57,002 bases of DNA from Verrucomicrobiia bacterium (GCA_020439995.1 JAGROY010000115.1:1-57002), one strand, 5' to 3'. Positions 43,620 through 53,183 are shown, counted from the first letter of the stretch. Numbers and translations: made by a program. Notes: generated from the sequence alone by a model not told the origin.

Positions 43620-45533
43620 TCAAGGGATCGTCGCCTCAACCTCTTTCTCGGCAATGACTGTCAGCGGCTTGGAAAGCGTCTCTCCGTTCCTTTCGAAGCG
43701 CAGGGTGTAATCCCCGGCGGGAAGTTCGTGGTTGCCCTCACCTGCGATGCCCTGGGCGACGAGGGCGTCACCTTTGTAAACCTTGTATGGAAGGGCGAGA
43801 ACACGCTTCATTGCTTTGGCCAGTTCATCGGCGCTCGGGGCGTTAAGATAGCGGCCTTTCCCGAGGGTTGCCCAGCTCTCGAAAGTTTGCCGCAGGTCTT
43901 CGTCCTCGATGGCGTAGCCGACGATGTTCACACGCACGTTGGTGCCGCCGGCGCGGAGCTTGCGTATTGCGAGTGCGGGATCCCCGTCGCAGGTTTCCTC
44001 CCCGTCGGTCAGCAGGATGACGATTCGCTCGCCGGGCACCTCGGAAAGATCGGATGCAACGGCGGTGAGCGATGCGGCGATCGGTGTCTTGGCGAGGTTC
44101 TTCGCTTCAATCTTCCCGATTATGGAAACCATTTTTGCAGGATCGAGAGGGGTAAGCGGCACCTCCAGATCGGTGCGGCAACTGTCTGCCTCCTTGTGAC
44201 CAAAGACACGCAGGGCGATGGGCGTCTTCGCGGGGATGGTTTCGGTGACGAGCGAAACGAGGGTCTCTTTGGCAATCTCGATGCGGCGCTTCCCATCCTG
44301 CCTCTGGAGCATGCTGCCCGAGGCATCGAGGATCACTTCGACCGCTGCGCCATCACCGAAGCCTGCCGCAGTATTCGGATGAACGGTGAGCTTGCCGGGT
44401 TTCTCCGGGGCGGGGACGACCTTGATCGGAAGTGTTGCGAGGAAAGCTCCCTTTCCAGTGTGGTAGCGGAGGATGTAGTCGCCGGGTTCGTCCGGCGCAG
44501 TCATCGTAGCGACTGGGTTCTCCGGATCGAGAAAGGCGTAGACGGCGGGTTTGGAATCCCCCGCCGCATCCCCTGAATGCATGAGGATGCGATCCTGTCT
44601 GTTACCCGGGCCGTCCCATTTTATTTCGAAAACGAATCCTGCCGTAACCTCATCGGAAGCCTCCAGTTTTGCGGAGACCGGGATGACTTCCAGAGCCCGG
44701 CTCCCCAGTGTTTTTCCACCGCTGATATAGCGGAGTTCGTATTTCCCCAGCGTCTCGGGAACCTCGATCCTCACCCCACCTTCCTTATTACTTCCAGTGT
44801 AGGCGTGGCCGGATACACGTTTCCCGTCGTTGTCGTAGAGAGTGATGAAGTCGCCCGTGTTATCTGGTCCTTCCCAGAGGACGTCAGTCGTACTTCCTGC
44901 CTGGACTTTGTCCGGAGCATCCAGAGTGGCGGCTGCTCCTCCTATGGTGATGGGGACTTTCGCGAGGATCACTTCGGACATCAGATAGGCCACGGTGTAT
45001 TCGCCAGGCTCCATCGGCGCGCGGAGTTTCACGCTGCCGTCTTTCGAGTTCGAGGGGAACGCATACGCGAGGCGCTTCACTCGTGCGCCATCCTTTGAGG
45101 CAAACACTATTAGATCCTTGGGATAACTCGGCCCTTCGAATTTCACTGCGATGGTTTCGCCGATGGCAGCGGATTCCGGAGCGGAAAGAGTCGCCGTCAC
45201 AGGACTGGTTTCAAAAGTGACGAGTCCGGCATCCTCCTTTCCCTGCTCCTTGAAAACAATCCCGTAGCTGCCCGGAATCAAAGGCGCGGTCAGCTTCAGC
45301 TTGGAATTCTTTTTCGGATCCGTATACGAATAGGAGGCGGCTTTTTCAAGCGCACTCCCATCTGCTGCGGTGATCTTAATAAGGCCTTTCGCATCGGCGG
45401 GCGCATAGGTGACCTCAAACTCCGAACCGACCGGGACTTTCGCTGGAGGTGTTATGGTGACTTCAGCGGCAGCGGGAAGTGCTGCGAAAACACCAGCCGC
45501 GAGCAGGGATATTACACGTAATTTCTGCATCAC
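43620..45533 (-). CDS. Exported VWA-domain protein with Ig-like repeats
   Basis: 637 residues with a signal peptide (KLRVISLLAAGVFAALPAAA). Residues ~25-390 hold four repeated beta domains (VPVGSEFEVTYAPADAKG, AAIGETIAVKFEGPSYPKDL, VQAGSTTDVLWEGPDNTGDF, VTAGFVFEIKWDGPGNRQDR), each closing with a 'PGxYxxxY' strand. A von Willebrand factor A domain follows (VILDASGSMLQ, MIDAS Asp403; TPIAASLTAVASDL; ILLTDGEETCDGDP) with intact metal site. A short beta domain (GNHELPAGDYTLRFERNG) ends the protein. VWA domains bind ligands through the MIDAS metal; partners unknown. Probably periplasmic or surface-exposed; likely operon with the downstream lipoprotein gene. Confidence 0.92.
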   Translation of the reverse strand: MMQKLRVISLLAAGVFAALPAAAEVTITPPAKVPVGSEFEVTYAPADAKGLIKITAADGSALEKAASYSYTDPKKNSKLKLTAPLIPGSYGIVFKEQGKEDAGLVTFETSPVTATLSAPESAAIGETIAVKFEGPSYPKDLIVFASKDGARVKRLAYAFPSNSKDGSVKLRAPMEPGEYTVAYLMSEVILAKVPITIGGAAATLDAPDKVQAGSTTDVLWEGPDNTGDFITLYDNDGKRVSGHAYTGSNKEGGVRIEVPETLGKYELRYISGGKTLGSRALEVIPVSAKLEASDEVTAGFVFEIKWDGPGNRQDRILMHSGDAAGDSKPAVYAFLDPENPVATMTAPDEPGDYILRYHTGKGAFLATLPIKVVPAPEKPGKLTVHPNTAAGFGDGAAVEVILDASGSMLQRQDGKRRIEIAKETLVSLVTETIPAKTPIALRVFGHKEADSCRTDLEVPLTPLDPAKMVSIIGKIEAKNLAKTPIAASLTAVASDLSEVPGERIVILLTDGEETCDGDPALAIRKLRAGGTNVRVNIVGYAIEDEDLRQTFESWATLGKGRYLNAPSADELAKAMKRVLALPYKVYKGDALVAQGIAGEGNHELPAGDYTLRFERNGETLSKPLTVIAEKEVEATIP

Positions 45534-45605
45534 TCCCGCCTATCAGCCGCGCACTTGCGGTTCAAGTAAGAATGACGAGAGTATCACGTTGGACATATCT
45601 CTTAC

Positions 45606-46124
45606 CTAGAGCAGCTGGTCGGAATTGCTTTGGGCGAGCGCTTCGGCTGCCTGGAAGCCCTCGTCCGGTAAACGACTTGGTCGGTCTGCCGCTTCAGTGG
45701 CCAGCACATCGCAACGTTCGTTTTGCGCATGCCCGGCATGGCCGCGCACCCATTGCCAGGTGATCCGGTGCTTCTGCCGGACGGCATCCAGACGCTGCCA
45801 GAGGTCGGCATTCTTCAGTGCTCCGGCCCTGCCGCGCGACCACCCTTTTGCGCGCCAGCCTGCGATCCAGTTCTTATTGATTGCATCGACCAGATAACTG
45901 GAGTCGGAACAAAGTGTCACCTCGCACGGAACTTTGAGAGCCTCCAGTCCGGCGATCGCGGCCATCAACTCCATGCGATTGTTCGTCGTGCGTGCGTATC
46001 CTGCGGACAGTTCTCGGGTGTGTTTGCCACTCACCAGGATCACCCCGTAGCCACCCGGCCCCGGATTGCCACGGCAGGCTCCGTCGGTGTAAATCGATAC
46101 TCGTGCGCGTGATTGATCCGCCAT
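45606..46124 (-). CDS. rnhA: Ribonuclease HI
   Basis: 172 residues. All catalytic residues are present: Asp14 (VSIYTDGACRGNPGPGGYG), Glu52 (NNRMELMAAIAGL), Asp74 (TLCSDSSYLVDA) and Asp139, with His129 (WVRGHAGHAQNERCD). The basic handle region (WIAGWRAKGWSRG) typical of the E. coli enzyme is present. The enzyme removes RNA from RNA-DNA hybrids in the cytoplasm. It is slightly longer than the E. coli protein (155 residues) because of a C-terminal tail of about 25 residues. It is transcribed away from the gene at 46309 and lies 72 bp upstream of the VWA gene on the same strand. Confidence 0.97.
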   Translation of the reverse strand: MADQSRARVSIYTDGACRGNPGPGGYGVILVSGKHTRELSAGYARTTNNRMELMAAIAGLEALKVPCEVTLCSDSSYLVDAINKNWIAGWRAKGWSRGRAGALKNADLWQRLDAVRQKHRITWQWVRGHAGHAQNERCDVLATEAADRPSRLPDEGFQAAEALAQSNSDQLL

Positions 46125-46308
46125 TGGGGGGAGCGTTATTAGGCCAATCTGGCACTTTGGGCAAGGCGTTCGCTATGGGATAATCACTTCACTCCTGAAA
46201 GTTCTCCGGGCTCCAGACGAAGCTGGCTTCTCCTCCAGGCTGGTTTTTCTTGCTTAGAATCGGCTCCCTGACGTATTCTCCACGCCAAAGAACGATCAAC
46301 TGGAGAAC

Positions 46309-48408
46309 ATGATGGCGGAAAGATTATTGATGACGGTAGCAGTTTGCCTGTGTGGTGCTGCAGGTGGATGGGGACTGCGTGCGGTGACAGGAGTAAAGTC
46401 TACCGACAACGCAGAGCATCGGCCGATCGCACATGAACAACAGAAGAACCGCCCAATTGAAGCGAACGCTGCGATCGACAACACCGGGAACGCCATACCA
46501 GCCTCATTCGCACTGCCGCCGGTCGAGGACGTTGTCGCCGCAAGCGGTGGTGAACTTCGACGACTGCTGGTGCGATTTCTGAGCGTGGCCACCGTAGAGG
46601 ATATTGAAGCACTGCTGGAAGCATCCCAGAAGACGAACCGCTTCTTTACAGGACTGCGGACTTATCAGGATCTCATCTTTCGCCGGGCAGTGGAACTAGA
46701 TGCGGCGGGGTTCGTCGTTTGGATGAAAGAGGCGGAGAGCATGGCCAATGGTCGTGAATACTCGCTGCAAAGCGCCTACAAGGCCTGGCTGCGCATCGAT
46801 CCCGAATCTGCCATTGCGGCCAGCGCCACGGAGGGCGCAATCGTTCGCCGTGGTGTGCTGGGAGCGCTTGCGGAGACCGACCCAGACCGTGCGCTCGATC
46901 TGATGCGTTCCGAGGCAGAAGGCAAAGATGAGAGCTGGCAGAGAACGATCGACAACATCGAAGGCAAACGGCTCGCCATGCTTGCGGACGAGAACGTCGA
47001 GCTGGCTATTGGGGAAGCGATGGCGAATCTGTCAGGGCGCAAACGGACGAATGCGCTGAGTGGTATCGTCGCTAGCTGGGCCACGAAGGATCCGACCGCT
47101 GCCTGGCAGTGGTTGCAGGAACAGGACAACGTTGGCGACAAATTTGAGCTTGGGAACAAGATCATCTCCACTCTTGCAAAGACCGATCCCTCAGCCGCAC
47201 GCGCGATGGTCGATGCCCTCCCGGACGCGGCTGACAAGACCGCGCTTGAAGTTTCCATTGTGAAGAAATGGGCGTCGCAGAATCTGGAAGCAGCCATGCA
47301 GTGGGCGTTGGGACAATCTGAGCCCGAGCACAAAAGCGAGATGTTCGCAGCGGTGGCCGATAAACTGGCGGCTGAAGATCCGCGCCGATTGTTCCAGACG
47401 ATGATCGATCACGGGATCACGGCGGACGCGGGCGAACTGCTGAGTGGCTTTGATATTGACACAAGGGGGTCCGGCTGGGGCGGATCATTCAGGGCCTCAA
47501 GCGAACTCCGTCAAACAGTGGACAGAGCCGCCAACCAACTAGCCCAGGAAGACCCAAAACTCGCGCTCACATACCTGGCCACCTTGGACAACAGGGGCAA
47601 TTTGTCCGATTCACTGACTACCATCGCCAAGCAGTGGGCGGGCAAAGACAGCGCAACAGCAGCGGCATGGGCCACGACTCTGCCTCCCGGTAAATTTCGC
47701 GGCCAATTGCAGCGGCCAATCATGGAAATCTGGGCCGGACAAGACTCCGCAGCAGCTGCGGCCTTTCTCACCGCCAACAATCTCACGTCCGATGCCAATC
47801 TTGTGAACTCTGTGACGACCAAGTGGGCGGCACAAGACGCGGAAGCTGCATTGAAATGGTCTGCCGCAGCCGGCCCTGCCGTGCTGCAGGGAACCTTGGG
47901 TGCCATCGCTGCATCCGATCCGGTCCGTGCCAGCACCGGAGTGGACGCTCTCACGGATCCGGCCCAGCGGGCCAAAGCGATCGCGAGCATCGCTGGCACG
48001 TGGAAAAACTCAGAGCCGCAGGCAGCCGTGCAGTGGCTGGATACGCGAGCCAATGTGGACGACGTCGCCAAACCTCTGCACGATTCCACCAAGGCCTGGG
48101 TGCTGCAAGCTCCAGAACAGGCGTCCGAGTGGATTGGCGCGATGGCGGAAGGCATCAGCAAGGACAACGCCGTTGCTGGCATGGTGCACGCGCTGGTCTC
48201 CAGCACCAATCCGCGAAAGGATTTCGAATCCGCCGCCATCTGGGTCGAAACCATCGGAGACGAGTCGCTCCGGCAGCAGTGGCAAACCGAGATTCGCGAC
48301 CGCCTGGCCAAGACCGAGGGAGTCGCCGTCCCACAGAGCGAAGGAGCCGTCCTGAGTGGCGGAGTGGGAGTAAGCATTGAAGGAATCAGCATCGAAATCG
48401 GCGAATGA
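46309..48408 (+). CDS. Exported helical-repeat protein (D-P-x-x-A-x-x-W family)
   Basis: 699 residues, ATG with a CTGGAG ribosome binding site a few bases upstream (46301-46306). The N-terminus is a signal peptide or membrane anchor (RLLMTVAVCLCGAAGGWGLR). From residue ~85 to the end, units of about 30-40 residues repeat: two helices with a core such as WATKDPTAAWQWLQEQD, LAKTDPSAARAMVDALPD, WAGKDSATAAAWATTLPP, WAAQDAEAALKWSAAAGP and SEPQAAVQWLDTRA. This is a HEAT/TPR-like alpha solenoid without match to a family of known function. The stop overlaps the start of the next, related gene (ATGA). Found directly upstream of rpsB-tsf, although no functional link is evident. Confidence 0.9.
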   Translation: MMAERLLMTVAVCLCGAAGGWGLRAVTGVKSTDNAEHRPIAHEQQKNRPIEANAAIDNTGNAIPASFALPPVEDVVAASGGELRRLLVRFLSVATVEDIEALLEASQKTNRFFTGLRTYQDLIFRRAVELDAAGFVVWMKEAESMANGREYSLQSAYKAWLRIDPESAIAASATEGAIVRRGVLGALAETDPDRALDLMRSEAEGKDESWQRTIDNIEGKRLAMLADENVELAIGEAMANLSGRKRTNALSGIVASWATKDPTAAWQWLQEQDNVGDKFELGNKIISTLAKTDPSAARAMVDALPDAADKTALEVSIVKKWASQNLEAAMQWALGQSEPEHKSEMFAAVADKLAAEDPRRLFQTMIDHGITADAGELLSGFDIDTRGSGWGGSFRASSELRQTVDRAANQLAQEDPKLALTYLATLDNRGNLSDSLTTIAKQWAGKDSATAAAWATTLPPGKFRGQLQRPIMEIWAGQDSAAAAAFLTANNLTSDANLVNSVTTKWAAQDAEAALKWSAAAGPAVLQGTLGAIAASDPVRASTGVDALTDPAQRAKAIASIAGTWKNSEPQAAVQWLDTRANVDDVAKPLHDSTKAWVLQAPEQASEWIGAMAEGISKDNAVAGMVHALVSSTNPRKDFESAAIWVETIGDESLRQQWQTEIRDRLAKTEGVAVPQSEGAVLSGGVGVSIEGISIEIGE

Positions 48409-50300
48409 AAACATCAACTATCATCACCCTCGGCGCGGGTTGCGCCAGTGTAGGCCTTGGCTGGTTCATGGCCGGGATGTCCAACAGGGACACGACAGCA
48501 GGCACCGCAAGCGGCCCAGCACCGGCTACAATCGTCCCCATCGCAAAAAGCGCCTCAGACCAACCGATCGTGTTCAAGCTACTCGAGGACGATCCATCAA
48601 AACTCGACTTCGCAGCGATCAGCGATTTGATGTTTCGTCTGGAGACCGCCAGCATCGCAGACTGCCGCCGCTGGCTTGAGCGCATCGTCGATGATGAATC
48701 GCCGGACAGTGCCGAACTGAAGCGCGCCATCATTGAACACTTTGCAGAACTTGATCCTGCTGGCGCATGGAAACTGGTGGACGCGAATGAGAAGCTGCAG
48801 GGCTATTCGGGGAACGTTCTTGGGATTTGGGCAAAAGCAGATCTCGAGGGCGCGGTGGAGGCTGCTGTCACTGCAAAGCAGCAGTCGGCGATCTACAGTC
48901 TGATGGAAGCAGCAGGGCCGGAACAGATCGAACACCTCTACCATTTGCTGGTTGATAGAGGTTTTAACAAGGGGAGTACCGGTGGATTTTTCGAGAGCAT
49001 CTTTCGTTATCTCGCGCAAGGTGATAAAAGGAAGGCTGCAGTTCTTGCGCTTCAATTTGATTCAGAAAACTCACCAGGATACAGCAACGGACTGGATAAT
49101 GTCCTGGCTGGATGGGTTCATGAGAGTCCCGATGCTGCACTTAAGTGGGTGGAATCAATCGAGAACAAGAGGCAGCGCGACTCGGCGATGGCAATGTTGG
49201 CAATCAAGTGGATCCAAAAAAATCCTCAGGAAGGATTGGAGCTAATGTGGGATAAGGTAGCATTCGAGAAGCAGCAGAATAGCAGCTTCTCAATTTCGAT
49301 CATCAAGCAGGAGGAGTTCGACAAGCTGCTGACGTGGATCGGCGAAAGAAAGGATGAGTCTCCCACGCAGGCGGCTCATGTCCTGCAAGCGATGGTGTCA
49401 GGACTCTATGTCGACAATCTCGATCGCCTGGCGCAAATCGTGCCGATGCTCGACGGCAGCATCAAGCTCGACCGCCTGCGATACGACATCCCTAATACAG
49501 TTACAAGATGGGCAGCCCAAGACGAGACCGCAGTGCTCGAATTCATCGACAACACAACCAATCCAACTGTTCAGGAAGCAGCCATTCGTGGCCTGGTGAA
49601 TCACTGGAGCAAGAATGACCCGGCACGCGCCCTTGAGTTTCTAGGTGGACTGGATGAGCCGATCAAGAATATCGACACGAACGCGCTTCTCAATAACCTG
49701 TTCGAACAGAGCGATGACCTCGCCACTGTTTTCGCCCAGATTCCGGAATCGATGCGCGACCAGAGTTACCTCGACTATGCGTGGCGCATGGGGCGAAACG
49801 AGCCGGCTAAGGCTCTGGAGTTTCTCAAGCAGCAACCCGAAGGAGAACAGCGGAACCGCGCGATGCAGCACGCTGCATCCTATCTTGCCCGGGAAGATCC
49901 TGCCGCAGCCACGGAATGGGTCTCGAGCCTGCCCGAAGGTGAAGATCGCCAATACGGCGCAGCCAACGTCGCCGATTCCTGGGCCAGGTATGATGCCACG
50001 GCCGCGACTGAATGGGCAAAAAACCTGCCAGACGACCTCAGTCGCGAATGGGCTCTGCGAAAAATTACCGAAGTCATCAGTTCCACCCGTCCGGCGGAAG
50101 CCGTTGAACTGGCCCTCAGCATTCAAGACAAGGAAAGTCGAGCACGGGCAATGAACCGATCCCTGCCAGCACTCGCCCGGCAGGATCCCACCGCTGCACT
50201 CGCGCTGGTTGAGACCGCTGGCTTCACCGAAGCCGAAGCCAAGCAGCTAACCTCTGCCGCCAACGAATCGCTGGCTCTGCGGGAAGCTCTGGCGAAGTAG
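48405..50300 (+). CDS. Exported helical-repeat protein, second coupled copy
   Basis: 631 residues beginning 4 bp before the stop of the previous gene. The N-terminus is again a signal or anchor (TIITLGAGCASVGLGWFMAG). The repeat units are the same type (HFAELDPAGAWKLVDANEK, WVHESPDAALKWVESIENK, WIQKNPQEGLELMWDKV, HWSKNDPARALEFLGGLDEP, LAREDPAAATEWVSSLPEGE, WARYDATAATEWAKNLPDDL, LARQDPTAALALVETAG). Both proteins are Sec-type exports by appearance and probably act in the periplasm. Translational coupling implies they are made in fixed ratio, perhaps as a heteromer (inference). A strong hairpin begins at the stop codon. Confidence 0.9.
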   Translation: MKTSTIITLGAGCASVGLGWFMAGMSNRDTTAGTASGPAPATIVPIAKSASDQPIVFKLLEDDPSKLDFAAISDLMFRLETASIADCRRWLERIVDDESPDSAELKRAIIEHFAELDPAGAWKLVDANEKLQGYSGNVLGIWAKADLEGAVEAAVTAKQQSAIYSLMEAAGPEQIEHLYHLLVDRGFNKGSTGGFFESIFRYLAQGDKRKAAVLALQFDSENSPGYSNGLDNVLAGWVHESPDAALKWVESIENKRQRDSAMAMLAIKWIQKNPQEGLELMWDKVAFEKQQNSSFSISIIKQEEFDKLLTWIGERKDESPTQAAHVLQAMVSGLYVDNLDRLAQIVPMLDGSIKLDRLRYDIPNTVTRWAAQDETAVLEFIDNTTNPTVQEAAIRGLVNHWSKNDPARALEFLGGLDEPIKNIDTNALLNNLFEQSDDLATVFAQIPESMRDQSYLDYAWRMGRNEPAKALEFLKQQPEGEQRNRAMQHAASYLAREDPAAATEWVSSLPEGEDRQYGAANVADSWARYDATAATEWAKNLPDDLSREWALRKITEVISSTRPAEAVELALSIQDKESRARAMNRSLPALARQDPTAALALVETAGFTEAEAKQLTSAANESLALREALAK

Positions 50301-50320
50301 GGGTGACTTTCAGTCGCCCC
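50300..50320 (+). terminator. Hairpin at 3' end of the repeat-protein operon
   Basis: GGGGTGACT pairs with AGTCGCCCC around a TTC loop (nine base pairs with one G-T). It starts on the last base of the stop codon. No T-tract follows, so it may stabilise the mRNA end or work with Rho rather than terminate on its own. Confidence 0.45.
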
Positions 50321-50356
50321 AGGCGGAGAATCTCAAGAACTTCACGGAATTCGCCC

Positions 50357-50384
50357 TTGCGCCGCTATTTTCCGGGCATATAGT
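50357..50384 (+). promoter_or_regulatory. Possible promoter of rpsB-tsf
   Basis: A -10-like TATAGT (50379-50384) lies 16 bp after TTGCGC (50357-50362). The -10 box is one base from consensus, the -35 box is poor. The position, ~145 bp upstream of rpsB, would leave room for the structured leader. Confidence 0.35.
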
Positions 50385-50445
50385 GCGCGCTCGCTCCAGA
50401 TTACTTCTTTTTCTGGAAATCGTTAAACCTTAACTTATTCCGCAG

Positions 50446-50514
50446 AGGAATGGATCGGCCCCAACCAATTGACTGGGTCGAGCGCGATGGAACTGATTCC
50501 CAGCGTGCATTCCT
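50446..50514 (+). promoter_or_regulatory. Structured rpsB leader, candidate S2 autoregulatory site
   Basis: AGGAATG (50446-50452) pairs with CATTCCT (50508-50514). Inside it, CTGGG (50473-50477) pairs with CCCAG (50499-50503), giving a branched leader that ends 14 bp before the rpsB start. Ribosomal protein S2 binds its own leader in many bacteria; whether this structure belongs to a known rpsB leader class needs covariance analysis. Confidence 0.35.
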
Positions 50515-50528
50515 TGGAAATATATATC

Positions 50529-51263
50529 ATGCCTACAGAACTTGTTAAAGAATTGGTGGAAGCTGGTGTTCACTTTGGACACCAGAGCAAAAAGTGGAAC
50601 CCGCGGATGCGTCCGTATCTTCTTCAAACGAAGAACAACATCCACATTATCAACGTCGAACAGACGGCTCTCCAGCTTTCCGCTGCCGCTGAATTTTTGT
50701 GCTCGGCAGTGCGCCAGAACAAGAAGATCTTATTCGTCGGCTGCAAACGCCAGGCCCACGATTCCGTCCGCGAAGCGGCTGATGCCACGGGACAATTCTA
50801 CGTCAACCATCGCTGGCTCGGTGGCACGCTGACGAACCTCACGACCATCCGCAAGAGCGTGAAGCGCCTTGAGTTCCTTGAGAACATCGAGAAATCAGCT
50901 GACTTCAAAGCACGCAGTAAGAAAGAGCTCGCGGCGCTGAACCGGGAAAAGAACAAGCTTCTGCGCAACCTGCAGGGAATCCGCGGGATGGAAAAATACC
51001 CCGACGCGCTCGTGATCGTCGATTCCGCCCGTGAAACGATCGCCGTCGCTGAAGCCCGCCGTTTGAAAATCCCGATCGTGGCACTGGTGGACAGCAATGC
51101 TGATCCAGCTCTGGTCGATTATCCGATCGCTGCGAACGACGACGCTATCCGCTCAATCCGCATCATTCTCCAGAACCTTGTCGATCCAGTGATCGGCACG
51201 CTGGAGGAGATCGGTCAGGCACCCAAGCGCACCACGCCGCCCGCCACGACGCCGAGCGCCTGA
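50529..51263 (+). CDS. rpsB: 30S ribosomal protein S2
   Basis: 244 residues from ATG 50529; an upstream in-frame start at 50469 would add 20 non-conserved residues and is rejected. Diagnostic S2 segments are present: [96 protein letters not shown] and [20 protein letters not shown]. Its short C-terminal tail ([14 protein letters not shown]) is variable in the family. It is followed by tsf, the standard bacterial order. S2 binds late in assembly of the small subunit near S1. Confidence 0.98.
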   Translation: MPTELVKELVEAGVHFGHQSKKWNPRMRPYLLQTKNNIHIINVEQTALQLSAAAEFLCSAVRQNKKILFVGCKRQAHDSVREAADATGQFYVNHRWLGGTLTNLTTIRKSVKRLEFLENIEKSADFKARSKKELAALNREKNKLLRNLQGIRGMEKYPDALVIVDSARETIAVAEARRLKIPIVALVDSNADPALVDYPIAANDDAIRSIRIILQNLVDPVIGTLEEIGQAPKRTTPPATTPSA

Positions 51264-51457
51264 AAAAGGCGGGACAAGACAGCGCGCACCGGTCTGATTC
51301 TGTGACCGGATGCAGCTGGAGGACAGCGTTCGACGGACGCTGCCGAATGTGTTGCGAAAGCTTCACAAACCTATTGCTTGCATTTCCGGGAGACACGGAG
51401 GAGCGAGCGGTTGAAAAATTTAGAACGACACTACAACACCGACACGACTGATTGATT

Positions 51458-52342
51458 ATGGCTGAGATCACCGCAAAAATGGTCAAAGAACTGCGTGATA
51501 AGACGAACGCAGGAATGATGGACTGCAAGGCAGCACTTGCAGAAGCAAATGGCGACATGGAGGAGGCCGCCACGGTTCTCCGCAAAAAGGGCATCGCAAG
51601 TGCAGACAAGAAGTCATCACGTGCTGCCAAGGAAGGCTTGATCGCATCAAGAATCGACAGTGAATCCAAGTCTGGAACGCTGCTCGAAGTGAACTGCGAA
51701 ACGGACTTCGTCGCCAAGAATGAAAACTTCCAGAACTCTGTTGAGGCACTGCTCAATCACATCGCTGAGTCTGACAAAGTGGAGACAACGGAAGAACTCT
51801 TCGCCCAGCCAATGGTAGGCGGAGACGGCACCGTGCAGGACTTCATCAAGCTGAAAATCACCGAGATGGGAGAGAACATGGTGGTGCCACGCTTCGCCAA
51901 CTACAGTGTGGACGGAGAGGGCGTCGTCGCTTCCTACATCCACATGCAGGGCAAAGTCGGCGTGCTCATTGAGGCCGGATGCGCCTCCGCAGCAGTCGCA
52001 CAGAACGAGTCATTCCGCTCACTGGTGAAGGACATCACACTCCACATCGCAGCATCCTCCCCCGTGTGCATCACCCGCGATGAAGTTCCATCCGAACTCG
52101 TCGCCAAGGAAGAAGAAATCTTCCGTGAGCAGATGAAGGACAAGCCTGCAAACGTGATCGACAAGATTCTGGTCGGCAAAATCGACAAGTACTACAGCGG
52201 CGTCTGCCTGCTGGAGCAGGGATTTGTCAAAGATCCTGACAAGACCATCGCGGATCTCCTGAAAGAGAAAGGCGCTGAACTCGGTGAAGAGATCACCGTC
52301 CGCCGATTCACGCGTTACGCCGTGGGCGAGACTGCAGAGTAA
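51458..52342 (+). CDS. tsf: Elongation factor Ts
   Basis: 294 residues from ATG 51458; the TTG two codons upstream is in frame but less likely. The UBA-like N-terminal module (MVKELRDKTNAGMMDCKAAL, EANGDMEEAATVLRKKGIA) and the core motif CETDFVAKNENF, which contacts EF-Tu, are complete. Two dimerisation-type core subdomains follow (VGVLIEAGCASAAVAQNESF, LVKDITLHIAASSP, EIFREQMKDKP). The factor promotes GDP release from EF-Tu. It lies 194 bp after rpsB and is followed by a strong terminator. Confidence 0.98.
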   Translation: MAEITAKMVKELRDKTNAGMMDCKAALAEANGDMEEAATVLRKKGIASADKKSSRAAKEGLIASRIDSESKSGTLLEVNCETDFVAKNENFQNSVEALLNHIAESDKVETTEELFAQPMVGGDGTVQDFIKLKITEMGENMVVPRFANYSVDGEGVVASYIHMQGKVGVLIEAGCASAAVAQNESFRSLVKDITLHIAASSPVCITRDEVPSELVAKEEEIFREQMKDKPANVIDKILVGKIDKYYSGVCLLEQGFVKDPDKTIADLLKEKGAELGEEITVRRFTRYAVGETAE

Positions 52343-52370
52343 ATTTAGCGGCGGCAAAACCGCTTCGTAG

Positions 52371-52407
52371 ACACCCGCTTGCGCCCGGCGCAGGCGGGTG
52401 TTTTTTC
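52371..52407 (+). terminator. Intrinsic terminator of rpsB-tsf
   Basis: ACACCCGC (52371-52378) pairs with GCGGGTGT (52394-52401). An inner TGCGC/GCGCA stem extends the hairpin, and a run of T follows (52401-52406). It starts 28 bp after the tsf stop codon. The convergent gene ends at 52416. Confidence 0.9.
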
Positions 52408-52415
52408 ATTCAAAC

Positions 52416-53009
52416 TCAAACGCTCGCGAATGCCTTGAGCAGGAATTCCAGGCGATCGCAGATGTCTTCCATCTCCAGCAGCGGCTGCCGGGCATAAGGA
52501 TCAGGAATCAAGTGGAACCCAACGATATCCACGAGCATTTCCGGTGAGTCGGTGTCATCCAACTGCTGAAGCATCTGGGAATTGCCAAAATTTAACCTGG
52601 CGATCACTTCCTTCAGCTGTTGCTGCAACACGATCGCGCGCTCAGGGTGAAGGTTCAGCGACGGGATGGGTTCAATATTGACGATGCGAAACGGCACCTT
52701 CTGCACCCAGTCACCGAAACGAACGCGTTGCAGCCCCTGAAGGATGAGGTTCGACGTTCCGTCCTCACCGCGAACGCATGCGCGAATCAAAGCAGCCGTA
52801 GAGTAAGGGAATACAGCGTCATCATCATCGTCCGCCCCATCTGGCAGGCGTGTGGATACACACAGGATCCGGTGGTGCTCCAGCGCGTAGCAAACCATTT
52901 CGCGATAGCGTGGCTCAAAAATATACAGCGGCAGCAGCCCGTGTGGAAACAGGTTGCACTGACCGAGTGTGATCAACGGAACACTTTCTGGTAGCGTCAT
53001 TTCGCCCAT
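52416..53009 (-). CDS. Stand-alone LON substrate-binding domain protein
   Basis: 197 residues from ATG 53007-53009; a GTG 36 bp upstream is also in frame. The sequence matches the N-terminal LON domain without ATPase or protease parts: VPLITLGQCNLFPHGLLPLY, IFEPRYREMVCYALEHHRIL, LIRACVRGEDGTSNLILQGL, RVRFGDWVQ and a helical C-terminus (VIARLNFGNSQMLQQLDD, EMEDICDRLEFLLKAF). Such small proteins are common in bacteria; a role in substrate delivery or RNA-related functions has been suggested, but none is established. A Cys pair present in some relatives is absent. Divergent from the symporter genes at 53184. Confidence 0.9.
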   Translation of the reverse strand: MGEMTLPESVPLITLGQCNLFPHGLLPLYIFEPRYREMVCYALEHHRILCVSTRLPDGADDDDDAVFPYSTAALIRACVRGEDGTSNLILQGLQRVRFGDWVQKVPFRIVNIEPIPSLNLHPERAIVLQQQLKEVIARLNFGNSQMLQQLDDTDSPEMLVDIVGFHLIPDPYARQPLLEMEDICDRLEFLLKAFASV

Positions 53010-53183
53010 ACTTTGAAGGTCGCCACCTATCAACAGTGGTGGCACAAAAGGGATACGCCTGAGATCATCTGAAAGCTACGTTTTTGATCCATTCAGTATT
53101 TCGGAAAGGTGGATGTCTGCTGCCGATTGTGCGAATTGGCGCTTCGTATTCCCCTCGATTGTGTCAATAATCCGCTCACCCTT

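Noticed and set aside
43599..44576. A 325-codon plus-strand frame (also similar frames at 12423-13241 and 3635-4273)
   Set aside because: They lie opposite well-supported genes (VWA, DUF1501 and TPR proteins) and show no domain or export signal of their own.
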